A stretch of 64,000 nucleotides of DNA from Camarhynchus parvulus. Its lineage: Eukaryota; Chordata; Aves; Passeriformes; Thraupidae. The stretch's first letter is position 1. Each line of letters opens with the position of its first letter. Location of the stretch: NCBI RefSeq assembly GCF_901933205.1, contig NC_044601.1:28396944-28460943 (forward strand), written 5' to 3'. The notes beneath the pieces were generated by a model. The model was not told the DNA's origin. It did no database searches and was given only the letters and a program-made list of their open reading frames with translations. Positions 23,126-35,799 of the stretch are shown piece by piece. The position numbers and the translations under genes are program-made.

Positions 23126-26100
23126 GAACAATTTACACAGGAACATTTGGGATTACAATGCAGGGATGGAGTAAGAGGAATGAGTTGGGAATTCATAATT
23201 TTTTGTGACTGAGGGAAAAATATCAACCAGTGTGTATAATTTGATGAATAACTGCAGAAATTACTAGCCTGGCAGGAGACTCTTTACCTGCTTCTAGAAA
23301 AAAGCAGAGAAGATTTTGGGCACCAGACTCCTTCATGGCAAGTTTTTCTGCATCCATATATCTCAGCTACACTGTGGAGCAACATTTAGCACAACAGTAT
23401 GATCACAGGCAAACATCAAATGCATGCACAAAGTTAGAACCTGGAATGTAAGGAAATGCCAAAATAAAGTACAGAATAGAAAAATCCTGAAGAGATATGT
23501 TTTCCTTCTTCCCTCTTCAGGGAACAATCCACTAACTGTAAATGCCTCTTTGAGGAGAGTTTGTATTAGATAAATAGCTCCCCAAAATTTGCAATTCAAT
23601 TCAGAAGTACTTGTGTCAGTGTTTGACAAAGCATGACCAGTGGGGTGCCCTGTAATTCTGTCACTGAGCAGATGGGAAGATGACGGATTCTTGCATGTTG
23701 TATTCCATGTAGACAGCACGCTGTACATCACAGATGAACCCTCCCAGCTGAAGTTTGACTACTGCTGATGGAAAAATACTGATGAGGTAAAATGCAGCCT
23801 GTTGAAATGGTAGGGTTATATAATGGGATTTTTTTTTTTAAGAATTGAACTGTTTTCAAAATTCTGGACTTTGCAGGATTAAAGAATGTACATCTATGTT
23901 CTTGCAAAAGAATGAAGCTGTATGAAAAAGAAGCAACTTATCTTTTTCTGTTAAATTATAAAATCTTTTTATGGATAAATAAAATGTTTTATGATGGGTT
24001 TGGAATTATCTCCTTGTCCTGCTACAAATTCTGATGGTGTTCTCAACTTCATGTTAATTTCTGTTGTGACCTTCAGTTTTATACTGGAGTATGTTAGTCT
24101 ACATATTGATTTCCAAAAACCTTGGATTTCAATATGTAGACTTAACACTGTACTTCAAAATTCAGAAGTATTCTTGGGTATCTTGTTGATCTAGTTATTT
24201 TGAAACTCCTTGTTTGGTAGAAGTATGTTCCACATGTAACAGAGAAAGTGTTAACTTTCAAAACAAAATTACGACAGAAATGGCTCTATTTGGTTTTGGG
24301 GATGGTATCTTCCAGACACTTTTTCTGAGTGACTAGGTTGCTTGTGCACTTAAATTACTAGCAGAAATAAATATCCAGATGCTTAATTTGAATGTCTGTA
24401 ACCAAAGAGCTGATTATCTTGAATAGTATGCTTATCTTCTTAAACTCATAAGCCAGTATGTAACATGCTCCACATGCTAAAGGATAATATTTTCTTCAGT
24501 CTAGCTCTGTTTTTCACCTTCACTAACAATTACTTGACTATTACATGGTTTAGATCTCATTTATATACTTAGTCATCCACAAATGCAGTTCATATATGTG
24601 AGGTAGAAATAAGAACACTAGAAAGTTATTTTTAGTTGCTCTGAAGAGGTCCATTTTAGCTATGTAATGTCAGGCTGTCATTATATCTTCCTTGCATTTT
24701 AACATCCTTAGTGTTGGATACAGCTTCTTCCTGAACAAGAAGGACAAAATAATCCCATTAGAAGTGAGTGTATTTGAGGGACAGAAAGGACTAGTTCAAT
24801 TTTTAGCAAGAGATTTTTGTTGCAGCACTCAGTTCATCTGTGAAAGTGATGTCAGCATGATCTTTCCCTTGACAAGAGTCCACTCCTGTGGCCTGAAGGA
24901 ATGTTTCACCATCTGGGGAAGAAATGGTAGCAAGCATTTTACTTACTGAAGGATCTTTCTGGTAGAACAGACTTGGTATGTCAAGCTGTTCTGATGGTAA
25001 CAGCCCTTCTGAAACTTCCAAACACCAAAAAAAATATCCATGTCAGATAGAAACATTGTAAAATACTCACACAAATACCCACAGGCTGTTTTCACTTTGG
25101 GAAATAAATGGCAACAAAAAAAAAGTCATGTCTTGCTAGGATATTGGGAAATTCCCTTCCTCCCTTCCCCCCCTTCTTGCCTCCTTCCTTCCCTCCTTCC
25201 TTGCCTCCTTCCTCACAAAGGCCTTACTTCCCATCCATTCTTCCACTCCCAGCCCAGTCCTGAAGCCTAATAACCCATGGATATAATTGTCAATTTTACA
25301 TTAATTCTGTTATAGGCTCGACATCCTGCATAGCTGGAACAGCAGTCCAGGAGGATCAAAGCACAGGTCATTTGAACTCCACATGTTATTGCTCCTTGTG
25401 GCTACTCATAGTGAAGGCTGTACGAATAGAGGAAGCTTAGAGTGCTGTTTCCCAAGATATTTTTCCAGTTTCCAGCCATTCTGGTTCGGGAACTTCTTTG
25501 TCAGAAAACAGTTTCTTTGTATTTAGCAGCCCTCTTTTGCTCATCCAGAGCTTCTCTGTTCTCCTCTCCATGCCATGATAGTGCATTGGATTTGCAACAT
25601 CCTGTGGCAAGGATCTTCACAGGGCAGTTACTTGCTTGAAGAACAACCACATTCTTCTGTTTCTTCAGAATTCTTCTTAGACTGTTTGAAACTCTTTGAA
25701 ACTTGCTTTCTCCTTAGGTTCTGTGTAGGTCTTTTGTTTAAAAAGACAGCGAGAAGCCATTCCTTCTCCCAGTCACTCCCAATGCTGAGGAGCTCCAGCA
25801 AGGTGTCTGTTTCCCTGACTGGAAAGTTCCATTAATAGTTTCTTGTAGCCAGGCTGTCACATTCTTGTCATTCTTGATGACCTACTTTCATGGCATCTCA
25901 CTTACCTTGACAAACAGTACAGACCTTTCATATAGTGCAAAAGGAGTCTAAATCACATATAAACATGAATGTGTTCATGACAGGTGATATCTGCTTGCAC
26001 ACCCCACAAAATCCTCTGTTCTTCTCTTAGGTTACTCCTTCAGACTACTTTTGCTGTAGGTGAATTCATAAACTTTATTCCACTGCTAGAAGATCTTTCC

Positions 26101-29100
26101 AAAGATCTTTGACTAGGATACATTTTTTGATTCTATTTAAAACATGTTCACTTCCTATAGCTGAGGATATATAAACTTTAAATATTTTTTTATTCATTTT
26201 TCCCCCCAAACATAGAGTGAATGGCAAGCTCTTGGCTTTTCACAGGAAAAAATGGGTGGCTTTTCAGTATTGCAGCCCATCTGTCTGCAAAAATGAGGTT
26301 GAATTCAATTGCAGTTGTAATCACAGACGAACTGAAAATAACAGTCCCTCCTCCTGATCCTTCTGGGAGAGCATTTATTAAATGTCTCAATGCTGAAACT
26401 GTCCTTTTGATATCCCTCCTTGTGGTTGCAGTTCTTGGTTGTAAGTGAGGATCCTAAATATATTTAATTGGCTATTGGAGTGACCAGTACTTGTTTCTCT
26501 ATGCAAAGCTTGTAATTGTGCTTTTCCCTCCTTTCCTCTGCATGTGTCTCTGTCTATGACTACAGCACTACATGTCAGCTAGTACAGCAGGCTACATGTT
26601 GGATTATGTTCCAAACATCAAACAAGCTATAGCTGTGAAAGGATTTTGATTGTGCTGTCATGTCAGCCTTGCTCCAGTGACCTTTGATTCCAGAGCAATA
26701 CTAAGGGTACAAAAAAAATTAAACCTGAACAAGTCTCTTCATGGCAAATGATGCATTCTGTTTGTCATCACTGAGTTTCACCGTGGAAGCATGGGTTTAC
26801 TGCATTGCTCACAGTAGAGTTCATACCAGTCTCTTCCAGTTGAAGCATAAGGGCCTGGGGTCTCTGGTAATGAAAGCTTTATATTTGGTCCTTGTGGTCC
26901 CTTGGGTCTCAAGGTTAGTGGACATAGATGAACATCCTTCAACGATGAGGGGGTTTTATGACATGGTAATTCCACATCCTGCCATAGTAAGTAGGTATTA
27001 AAAATCCAGGGCTTTTTTTCTCTTGGTCTGGGCTAGGGAAGGACATCACTAGTATTGTACAGTGAACACTCTGGTTCTGGATCTGATGACTCTGTAGATA
27101 ATCACAAATGTGTTGAAATGCTCTGGTATTGCCCCACTGTCTCTTGGAAGTCTTGGGAACCCAGTGGGCTCCTAGCTGGCTGGGAATGCCTGGGTTGAGC
27201 AGTACTGCTAGCAAGAGCTTGGAAAAGAATGTGTTAGAGGACCTGCCCTGAATATACCTCACCTGGGTTAATTCAACTACATTAGCTACTACTGTGAGCA
27301 TACATCTAGAGCAGGTACAGGAGAAGCTCTGCAGCTGCCAGAAATACTGTACTGGCATTTGACCACAGTTTTCTCTCCTCCTACCAACTGCTAATACTGC
27401 AGTGCTCAGAATCACAGCAAGGAGAGGTCAGTGCAATCAATGCCCATGTGTGTGGATAATTCCTGAGTCTAGAGGACAGGTGACAGAAACATCAAACAGG
27501 ACCAAATTCAGAGCTGCAGAATTTTCTATTCAAGGTAAGCTATTGCCAAAGTCTCATGTTGTCTTCCAGTTAGTCCATTCTTAAGTCTGAATGATGCTAT
27601 TTCTGCTTCCATTTAGGCAGTAATGACATATTAAGTCATATTTACATTCAATATAATCCACAGAGGATATACTGGGAAAAAAAAAGGAAAAAGATAATTT
27701 GACAGTGATCTTTCCTCTAGGTTAGAGACCTTGCTGCGGTGCCTCCATAACACAATTAAGCTACCTGACAAACCACTGAATACTGCACATTTGTAAAACA
27801 ATTGGTTTGGTAGTAATTCAGATGTGAATCTATGAATACAAAGGACCAATGTGCCTGAATAGGATATCTATTTGCCACAAGACAAAAACTGCTTTTTAGC
27901 ATGGTACGGGAAGCAATCATTTTATACACCAAAAGAATATGGTTGTCCTTTCTTCATGGCTCTGAGGGATTCTGCTGCCCCTACCTTAAAATGCTTAGAG
28001 ACAGCAGGATATAGTCCCCTCTTGATTGTGTTGGATTTGATGTTTGGGTATTTAGAACTATATATGTTACTTCCTGCCCTACCTATACCACAGTGTAGTA
28101 TCAAGTTTTGGGCTGTCCCCTCAGAGGCTCTTTCAAACTCTGACTTTTCTATTGCTCAGATAAGGCAACAGATGTGGCTGTGGCTTGTAAAGAGAACCTT
28201 GTGAAGGACTGTTTTTTACACTCCTGCTGCACCTTCCATTCAGGAAAGAAGAGGGATACAGCGTGTCTGGAGAACAGGCTTAGTAGACTTGAACCAATTG
28301 ACAACATTGCCCAAAGGAAAAAGAAGTGATTGCTTGAGCTATAGCTGTCTGAGCAGCCCTGACCATCATGTGGAATATTTCCTTTGGAGCAAGGGAGAAG
28401 GTGATAGTCATACAAGTAATGAATGCAGGGTGAATGCAGTTGTGTTGCTTACATAGCAAGCTTTCTCCATGTAAATCAGGATGAATTTAAAGAGTCAGAG
28501 GAACAGTCAGAACAACTCTTCCCTTGTCCTTTTCACTAGATAGGCATACATAAAAATACATAAAAATATTTTTGCTTTAGTATTGTATTGTTACCTTTTC
28601 ATTTATGTAATATTTCTCTGAGTTGAGGTTAATATAGAGTTGTGAACTCTTGAAATCTTGTTTTTGTCATCTTTTGTCCTTAAATGAGGATGTGAAATGT
28701 CAAATTAGGCAACAGTTTAAAGTCTTTCATAGAAAAGTTTTCAAAAACCATTTTCTTGTGGTTCAAAACTGTTTCATGCCCTTCAATTTTCTTTTCACTC
28801 TCCTGAAGTAAAAAGTACAGAAATTACATCAATTATTTTTCTTGCTCAATTATCTCCTGTTCCCTTGAGCTTTTCTGAGCAATTCTATAGACTAAGGTAA
28901 CTCCATACTATGCTGAAAAATGTGTGGATCAATAGCAGGCATGGCCTATATATTAAAAAGGGTGAAAGAAGGAGCTACTGATGGAAGACTGAAAATAGAA
29001 CAAGCACATCTTCTTCAGTCAAGGCTACAAGGTGACTTAGAGGAGGTCTTTGCCTCTTGAGTGTTCATCAGCCCTGTGGGACTTTCGTCTCCTGAAGCAA

Positions 29101-30711
29101 ATTACTATGAAATTCTGCAAGAAAATTTACGTAACTTCCTTTAGGAACATTTGTATTGACATCCGCATATTCCAAATGTGTTGTGCAGTTCCCACAGATG
29201 GAAACTGAACAAAACACCAGGATATGAAAGAGGCACCAAGAGAAATGCTGAAGTACAGGCTTCAGTAGACATGAAGTTAGATAGCTGGAGTGGCCTTAGG
29301 CTTGTCAATAAACGATGAAGCCTATCTGGGGAACTGTCTCACAAATCTGTTTCTGCCCAAGTAAAAAGAAAGAGCAGCCTTTGTTTTGAGAGCGGGACCT
29401 GTATGGGTCTTCAGGACCCAGAAGCACAAATTGAGTAGGAGAGGAGGCTTACCTACAAGGTAGGAACCTGTTCAACAGAAAGAGACATGCCTCAGTTTGG
29501 GAATAGATCTTTCTCTTTCCAGATATTTTAAAGAAATGGACTTTCTTAGTCTGGGAGATGGTTCTTCTGGATGTCAGATTAGATTCCCTGCTCACAGTCT
29601 ATGAGGCCATATTTCTGTTGAGGTGTTCAAAGGCCTGAGTTGCAAACTGCATATTGAGACCCTTGAAAAACATTTGCAGGCAGTGAAAAAAGTGTGAAGT
29701 CACCTTCATAGAGGGGAAGATAATGATGTGGACTTCAGAGTTGTGTTAATCAACACTAAAGGCTAAACCAGAGTGTGGTGTGTATGAAAAGAGACAATAG
29801 CCACAGGGCAAATATGGGAGCTGTATTTCCTGAGTCCAGAGACACAGGGGTTTACATTCTGACATTCTTTAGCAACATGCTTGTGAAGGCGACTTATTTA
29901 TGGAAGTTTATGCAGAGCAAAGGTTTCATACTGGATCTGCATTGTGCCAGGACAAAGATTTTTCAGGTTTGTAAGTGAGAAACAGCCACCACATAGTAAC
30001 TAAACAATGACAGTTTTGAAAAGAACCTCACACATCTTACCTAATTATCATACTTGAAGCATGAACAGCTGTTCAGCAGACCTTTCCTTTAAGTTATTTC
30101 TCTTGTTTTCAACTTTGTCTGTTAGAATATAAAACAATGTAATACATTAATTACTGCCTTGCCATTAATTTTTCTTATTACTTTTCAAATGTTTCAAATG
30201 TTTCAAATAAACCCCTAAATCTTACACTGAAATTGACTTCATTGTTTTCTTCTCATGTCAGTTTTGGCATCTTAGATCTCTTGAAAGCTTTGAACTTAAA
30301 AGGGACCAAGTACTCTAGCAGTGCTTCTTTTCCTATTTTTGGGTACTTCTACTCATTTTTGCAGATTTCTAAAAATAGTCCAGTAAATGGTATTGAAAAA
30401 GAATCCTCAATGATGTTAGGTGATGTCAAATCTGTTAATAAGCCCGTGGTAGTTACAACACAAGTGATTTGATAAGTCACATCTCTGAAATGATTTTTTT
30501 TTTAAATTAAGGGAAGGTAATGACTTTTTGGATAGTTTTTGTTCTTAAAGTCCTGGAGGCACACTTAGACATTTAGTCTTTAATTTTTTCTTCTGGATAG
30601 ATTGGTCTGTTCCATCAGTGCTGCATCCTAGATGGAACCCTCACATAGAACTGAAATAACCCAAGCTGCACGGAGAGGATGGAGAGCTACTCTGGCTAGC
30701 AGATACAATGC

Positions 30712-30713
<2 letters not shown>
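23126..30713. other. Noncoding, 7.6 kb
   Basis: Contains the polypyrimidine tract at 25.2 kb. The longest ORF, 158 codons on the minus strand (26939-27415), has no recognised domain or codon pattern and no neighbouring conserved exon. I see no gene. Confidence 0.6.
25153..25216. repeat. Polypyrimidine (CCTT)n-like tract
   Basis: About 64 bp almost entirely C and T, made of degenerate CCTTCCTC/CCTTCCTT units with a C7 run and two isolated G. Strongly strand-asymmetric. Confidence 0.9.

Positions 30714-30774
<61 letters not shown>
30714..30774. repeat. (TG)n microsatellite, about 30 units
   Basis: Uninterrupted TG/GT dinucleotide over 61 bp, ending GTGTATGTTATG. Likely polymorphic in length. 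Cys-Val ORFs across it are artefacts. Confidence 0.98.
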
Positions 30775-30778
<4 letters not shown>

Positions 30779-31752
30779 TATGTTTCTGTCTGTGGGTGTA
30801 TGAAGAAACTACTGAGAGCAACCTCAATTTAAAGAGTTCTTCCTGGTCACAATGTGTCTGCAATCACTGGTGTTGCTTCACTATGGAAGTTCCACAGCTT
30901 CTTATGAAAACTCTGTCTCCCCCACTCACAGCCTGCCTACTGGCCCTCAGGCTTGAGAAAACATGACTGATCACTGACAGAAATTATGTTAACATTTTTT
31001 CAGAGAAAACTTCATTCTATTCAGTAAGATGGGAATTACAAGCTCCTGACTTGAGTAAAGGTGCATTCCAAAAATGTTTTTCTCTGGTATAGTATCATCC
31101 CACTGAAATCACTGTAGCTACCAAGAAGCACCACAGCACCAGTGTATTGCTACACTGCTGTTACCAAGCGTCCACATTTCTTGACGTATATTAAGAAAAT
31201 AAGTGAAGGTGAAGTAATTATTTCTAAGGAGTTCCTATCTTTCCTATTATGTAAGTATTTTTACCAGCTAAGCTCATTAGAGCTATTTAAACTTCACTTG
31301 CTGCTATGTAGAAATTCCCAATGACATCTCACCATAAGAGCTCAACTGCATGGTAAAAGCTCATAAAGATTCTTGAAAATTTGACTTCCTGTGTGAAGAT
31401 GTTGTGTTTCGGTGATGGTTTAGCTTATGGCTCATCCCAGTGCCCTTATGCAGTGTCATTTCTTTCTGTCAATATTTCAAGGAGACAACCCATCTTAGAA
31501 AATCTTCAGGGGCCCAGGGGAACAGTTTGCAATCTCCCACCCAAGTTCCTGTGGAAGCAAATGAGGCAGCCATAATGTCTTGCTAAGGTGTCTGGTCTTC
31601 TGGTTTATTTGGTATTGTTTAGCTTGTTTGTTTGATTTTGCAGGTTTTGTTTTTCTTTTTTAATTAAAAAAAGAAGTTTTTTTGCTCTTAGTACTACTTT
31701 AAAAATTCATCTGGCTTTGGTGCTAACATATTATTTTAAGGCATCTTGTAAG

Positions 31753-31835
31753 AAATCATGGAATAGTTTGTTGGAAGGTACCTTTAAAAGGTCATGTAGT
31801 TCACATCCTCCTCTACCCCTGCCCCAGGTATAACA
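31753..31835 (-). mobile_element. CR1 LINE 3' terminal scrap
   Basis: About 80 bp that read as the reverse complement of a CR1 3' end: AAATCATGGAATAGTTTGTTGGAAGG-like start, then 'aaaaggtcatgtagttcacatcctcctc'. Short and diverged. Confidence 0.65.
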
Positions 31836-32397
31836 TGACTAATCTGGAACTTGGAAGTCCATATAGGAGCAGCATTTGCCCCTCCATGGCAACAGAAATA
31901 GGTGACTTGCTTCCCACCAGAGAGAGTTGTCATGTTCTTCTGAATTCCTAGGTCTCACAGCTGTTTTCAGATAGATTTGTGCTGGCTGCCAATTGAGAAA
32001 CATTCTATGTATAAGTACTAAACATGTCACCAAATCTACTGTTATGGCATTGCTTCAATCTCTGTTAGCCTTTCTTTAAAGCAACAGGAAGATTCCAGTC
32101 AGCAGGATTATTTTTCAGACTGATGTTTCTGAATAGACTCATCATCCTTGTCAGTCAGAAACTGCAGAGAAGACCATCATTTGCCAAGGCAACAGAGAAG
32201 GTCTGGAATCTGTCACTAGGATGAATTTAGGAAATCTGTTAGAGCAGCAGAGATTTACACAGTTAGCAATTTTCTTTTTTATTCAGCTGTTCTTTCTGTG
32301 CCAAAGTGAATAGTTTCTCTGAAGCAGGGAAGCAGGACCGAAACAATCATAAATCACAGGCAAATACATACTGTGGTAAGCAGATCTACTTTCAAGT

Positions 32398-32491
32398 ATT
32401 TGTTGGTTTTTTTTGTTGTTGTTGTTGTTTTTTTTTTTTTTTTTGTTTTTGGTTTTGTTTTTGGTTTTTGGGGTTTTTTTTTTGTTTTTTT
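32398..32491. repeat. T-rich low-complexity tract
   Basis: About 94 bp of T with spaced G (GTTGTTGTTG, a long T run, then TTTTTGG units). No A or C occurs across most of it. Lys/Asn-rich and Phe-rich ORFs on both strands are artefacts of this composition. Confidence 0.95.
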
Positions 32492-35016
32492 TACCTGCTG
32501 GAACCACAAGCTGCATGTGACTAATGCCAGAATGCTGCAGTGCAGGTGGGCGCCTGTGAACAAGATGCCTATATTCATTTCTCCATCAGTAGATATCAGG
32601 CAAGCAAGTCCAGAGGAGAATTCTCCCACTGAGGTGGGTGCTTCCACTTGGCCTGAAGAATCTCATCCCAAGATCTGTGACTAGCTACAGTAGATCTCCA
32701 TGAAGTAGAAGGGGAACCTGCTCAGAGATTATTTACAGCTGCATCCTAGCTGGGTCATAGCAGTCAGGAGGACAAGCCAAGCATTTGCCAGGGATTATTG
32801 ATCAACACCAGAGCAGAAGGCACTGCATTTATGTTATACAGGGAGCTGTTCCTGCTTTATGGTGGTGGGGTTGCATGGAGTGTTCCCCTGAAAAAGGGAT
32901 TGCACCCTTTTAGGTGTAGATCTGGGTCAAAATTGCCTGCATACAGCAGCTTTACAATGCAGACAATTAAGATGAACACAATTCCTGAGAAGGAGAAATG
33001 GGAGAACCTCCCAAAGGTGCATGCAGCAGCTCTGGAGCAGAGGCAGTAACAGAAACTTACATTATCTTAATTGCTGTAAATCTTCTTAATCTTAAGATGT
33101 TTCTTAATCCCTTAGCAAGTAACAAAAGGCATCACTTTGTCATTTAGGGAAAAGATTTGTGTCGTAGTCCAAAAGAACAGTGCGTGGATTGCTATTTTTG
33201 TGTAGCGCATCTGGAAATGTATTTCTACAATGTGCCTGAAAGCAAGGCAGAGTGTGTTTTAGCTAGGGTTGCTCACACTTTGCAGCAGAAGTAGAAGACT
33301 GTGGCCCTCCAGGTATCTTGGAGTAGTAATTATCCCTCCAAAAGCAGAGTCACGTTTGCACTCTTCAGCTGGCTGCTCAGTCTGCTACCCCAGAATCAAT
33401 CCCCATTATACCTTCATCATTTTCATTTCTCTTCCTGTGCAAGCTGCCTGTAGCCAGTGGGGGCACAGTGGTTGAATATTCTCTTAGTGCTTGATGCTGA
33501 AGACTGATGATTGCTTTTGTTTCCAGCTTTTTGCTTTTCCCTCTTGCCACCTTGTAGCAGGATTTGACTGGCAGGAGGTGGTAAAAGGAGGCTCAGGAAC
33601 CTACCTGCTGTGTGCGTTGGTCTCAGGAACAGAGATACCTCCTCCAGGCTCTCTTTGCACAGCTGCAGGATTTTGAAGACTCACAACCTAGTGCTCTTCT
33701 GCAGTGGGCACAGGCAACAGTGTGGAATGGGGAAGGGAGAGTGCTCCATCACAGTGCCTGTTTATTAAAATATCTGTGTGAAGTATGTGTGAGAGAAAGC
33801 CTAAGTTCTATCTGTGGAGGGATCTGAGACAGCAATGTGATGAGCTGCATTTTTCTGATGATGTGTCCCCAGCCCAAGGCATTTTTTTGGGTCAGGCTGA
33901 CCCAGACACATTGACACTGCTAACACTGACCTTTGCATGTGCCTCATCAGGTGTTTCCTTGTATGACAAGTTTGTAGTTATGTGTGTGCTACTTAAACAC
34001 ATATCCACACCGAAGTAACACCTTGTATAACAAAACTGGAATATAAGTGATGTTTTAAAATTCTATTCTTTGATCCAGTTGTCTGTTTTCATCTTCAACA
34101 GGACTTGCTTATGTGAACTCATGACATTTCCTGACAATCTGTTTCCAATCAATGCAATTATTACTTTTATGAGTGACTGAAGCAATAGCTTATCCTAACA
34201 GCCTGCATGTCTTCAAAGGCAGTGGCAGAAGTGCTTCACCATGGTTTCAGTTGGACAATGATGCAGTCAGATGAAAATAAAACCCATGCAGAATGTGAAA
34301 TGGGTTTACAAATGAAACTAAATTTCTTTCTTCTGCAAAGCCTCACCCTACCCAAGGTTATCAGAGGCAGCTGATAACCTTCCTGCAGCTTCTGTCGTTG
34401 CACATTTGTGTTGTATGTTTTTGTTAATCACCTCATAATGTACCACCATCTTGTAGTTATCAGCATGAAATGGTGTCATCTTACCAATTTTATGGGTATT
34501 TGGCATACACTCGTGTATCAGAAAATAATTGTTCATGCTGCCTGGTAGGCTTCATGAAAGGTCACAGAGCAGAAGGAGAATGAAAGAGTCCATCACAGAA
34601 TATCAGAAGAATGTATTTCAGCTAGGGAGTGTGTGTTTTTTTGGGTTTTTTGTCTGTTTGTTTTGTTTTTCTTTTTTTTTTACAGCAGAGGAGTTTTGGA
34701 AGCTAATGAATGAAGTGAATATCTTATTCCTCAGAGATATTAACTGTACTGAATCAAAAGTGCATGGCACACTATAAGAAGAACGCTAACTCTGATGCGT
34801 ACAAATCAGATACAACTGACAGGCCATCAGGAGTGTTTCACATCTTTCAGACACTGATTATTATAAAATGCAATACCTGCTTCAGCCTGGAAAAACACCT
34901 ATAGGATCATTTTTAATTACAGATATATATTAGCCCAGTGCTGGTTTATTGTTTGTCATGAAATGGAAATTGTGATTGGTAAATAAAAACCTCAACAACA
35001 AATGACAAGCAAAGTG

Positions 35017-35799
35017 CTAGGTCCAGCTGTTCAGTCACAACAGCCCCATGCAGTGCTACAGGTTGGGGCAGAGTGTCTGGAAAGCTGCCCAGCAGAGAAG
35101 GACCTGGGGCTGCTGATTGATGGCAGCTGAACATGAGCCAGCAGTGTGCCCTGGGGGCCAAGAAGGCTAATGGCATCCTGGCCTTTAGCAGCAATAGTGT
35201 GGCCAGCAGGACCAGGGCAGGGATTGTTCCCCTGTGCTTGCCACTGGTGAGGCCACACCTTGAGTGCTGTGTCCAGTTCTCGGGCCCTCACTACAGGAAT
35301 GACATTGAGATGCTGAAGCAAGTCCAGGGAATGGCAAGGGAGGTGGTGAAGGGTCTGGAGCACAAGTCCTGTGAGAAGAAGCTGAGGAAGGTGGGAGTGT
35401 TCAGCCTGGAGAAAAGGAGACTGATTTATCACTCTCTAGAACTGCCTGAAAGGAGGTTTTAGCCACCTGAGTGTTGGTCTCTTCTCCCAGGTAGCAAGGA
35501 ACAGGACAAGAGGAAATGGCCTCAAGTTGTTCCAGTGGAGGTTTAGCTTGGATATGTGGAAAAATTTTACCAGCAGAAGGGTTCTCAAACATGGGAACAG
35601 ACTGTAACAATGATATGGTAGAGTCAGCATCTCTGGAGGCATTTAAAATACATGGATTTAAAATACATGGAATACATTTTGCCACGTGGATGTGGCATTT
35701 GCAGACATGGTTGGTGGTGGACTTCACCATCTTAGGTTAGAAGCTGGAGTTGATGATCTTAAAGGTCTTTGCCAACCTATATGATCCTATGATTCCATG
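35017..35799 (+). mobile_element. CR1 LINE 3' fragment, about 0.8 kb
   Basis: Sense CR1 starting near GGTCCAGCTGTTCAGTCACA and running through the RT C-terminal region to the canonical 3' end (GGTCTTTGCCAACCTATATG, then ATCCTATGATTCC). A 109-codon open frame (35133-35462) keeps CR1 peptide blocks: [41 protein letters not shown] and VFSLEKRR. This is the C-terminal tail of the CR1 ORF2 protein and not a host gene. A small internal duplication of GGATTTAAAATACATGG occurs near 35645-35675. Confidence 0.93.

Larger units (their letters stand above)
30775..35016. other. Noncoding with CR1 scrap and T-rich tract
   Basis: Holds the CR1 scrap at 31.75 kb, the T-rich tract at 32.4 kb and a second T-rich patch (34627-34682). 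No gene is recognised. Confidence 0.6.

Noticed and set aside
30632..30966. Cys-Val repeat ORFs
   Set aside because: Produced by the (TG)n microsatellite.
32283..32684. Lys/Asn-rich and Phe-rich ORFs up to 103 codons
   Set aside because: Composition artefacts of the T-rich tract.
35031..35462. 133-codon minus and 109-codon plus ORFs as possible host genes
   Set aside because: Both lie within a CR1 copy; the plus frame is the CR1 ORF2 tail and the minus frame is its shadow.
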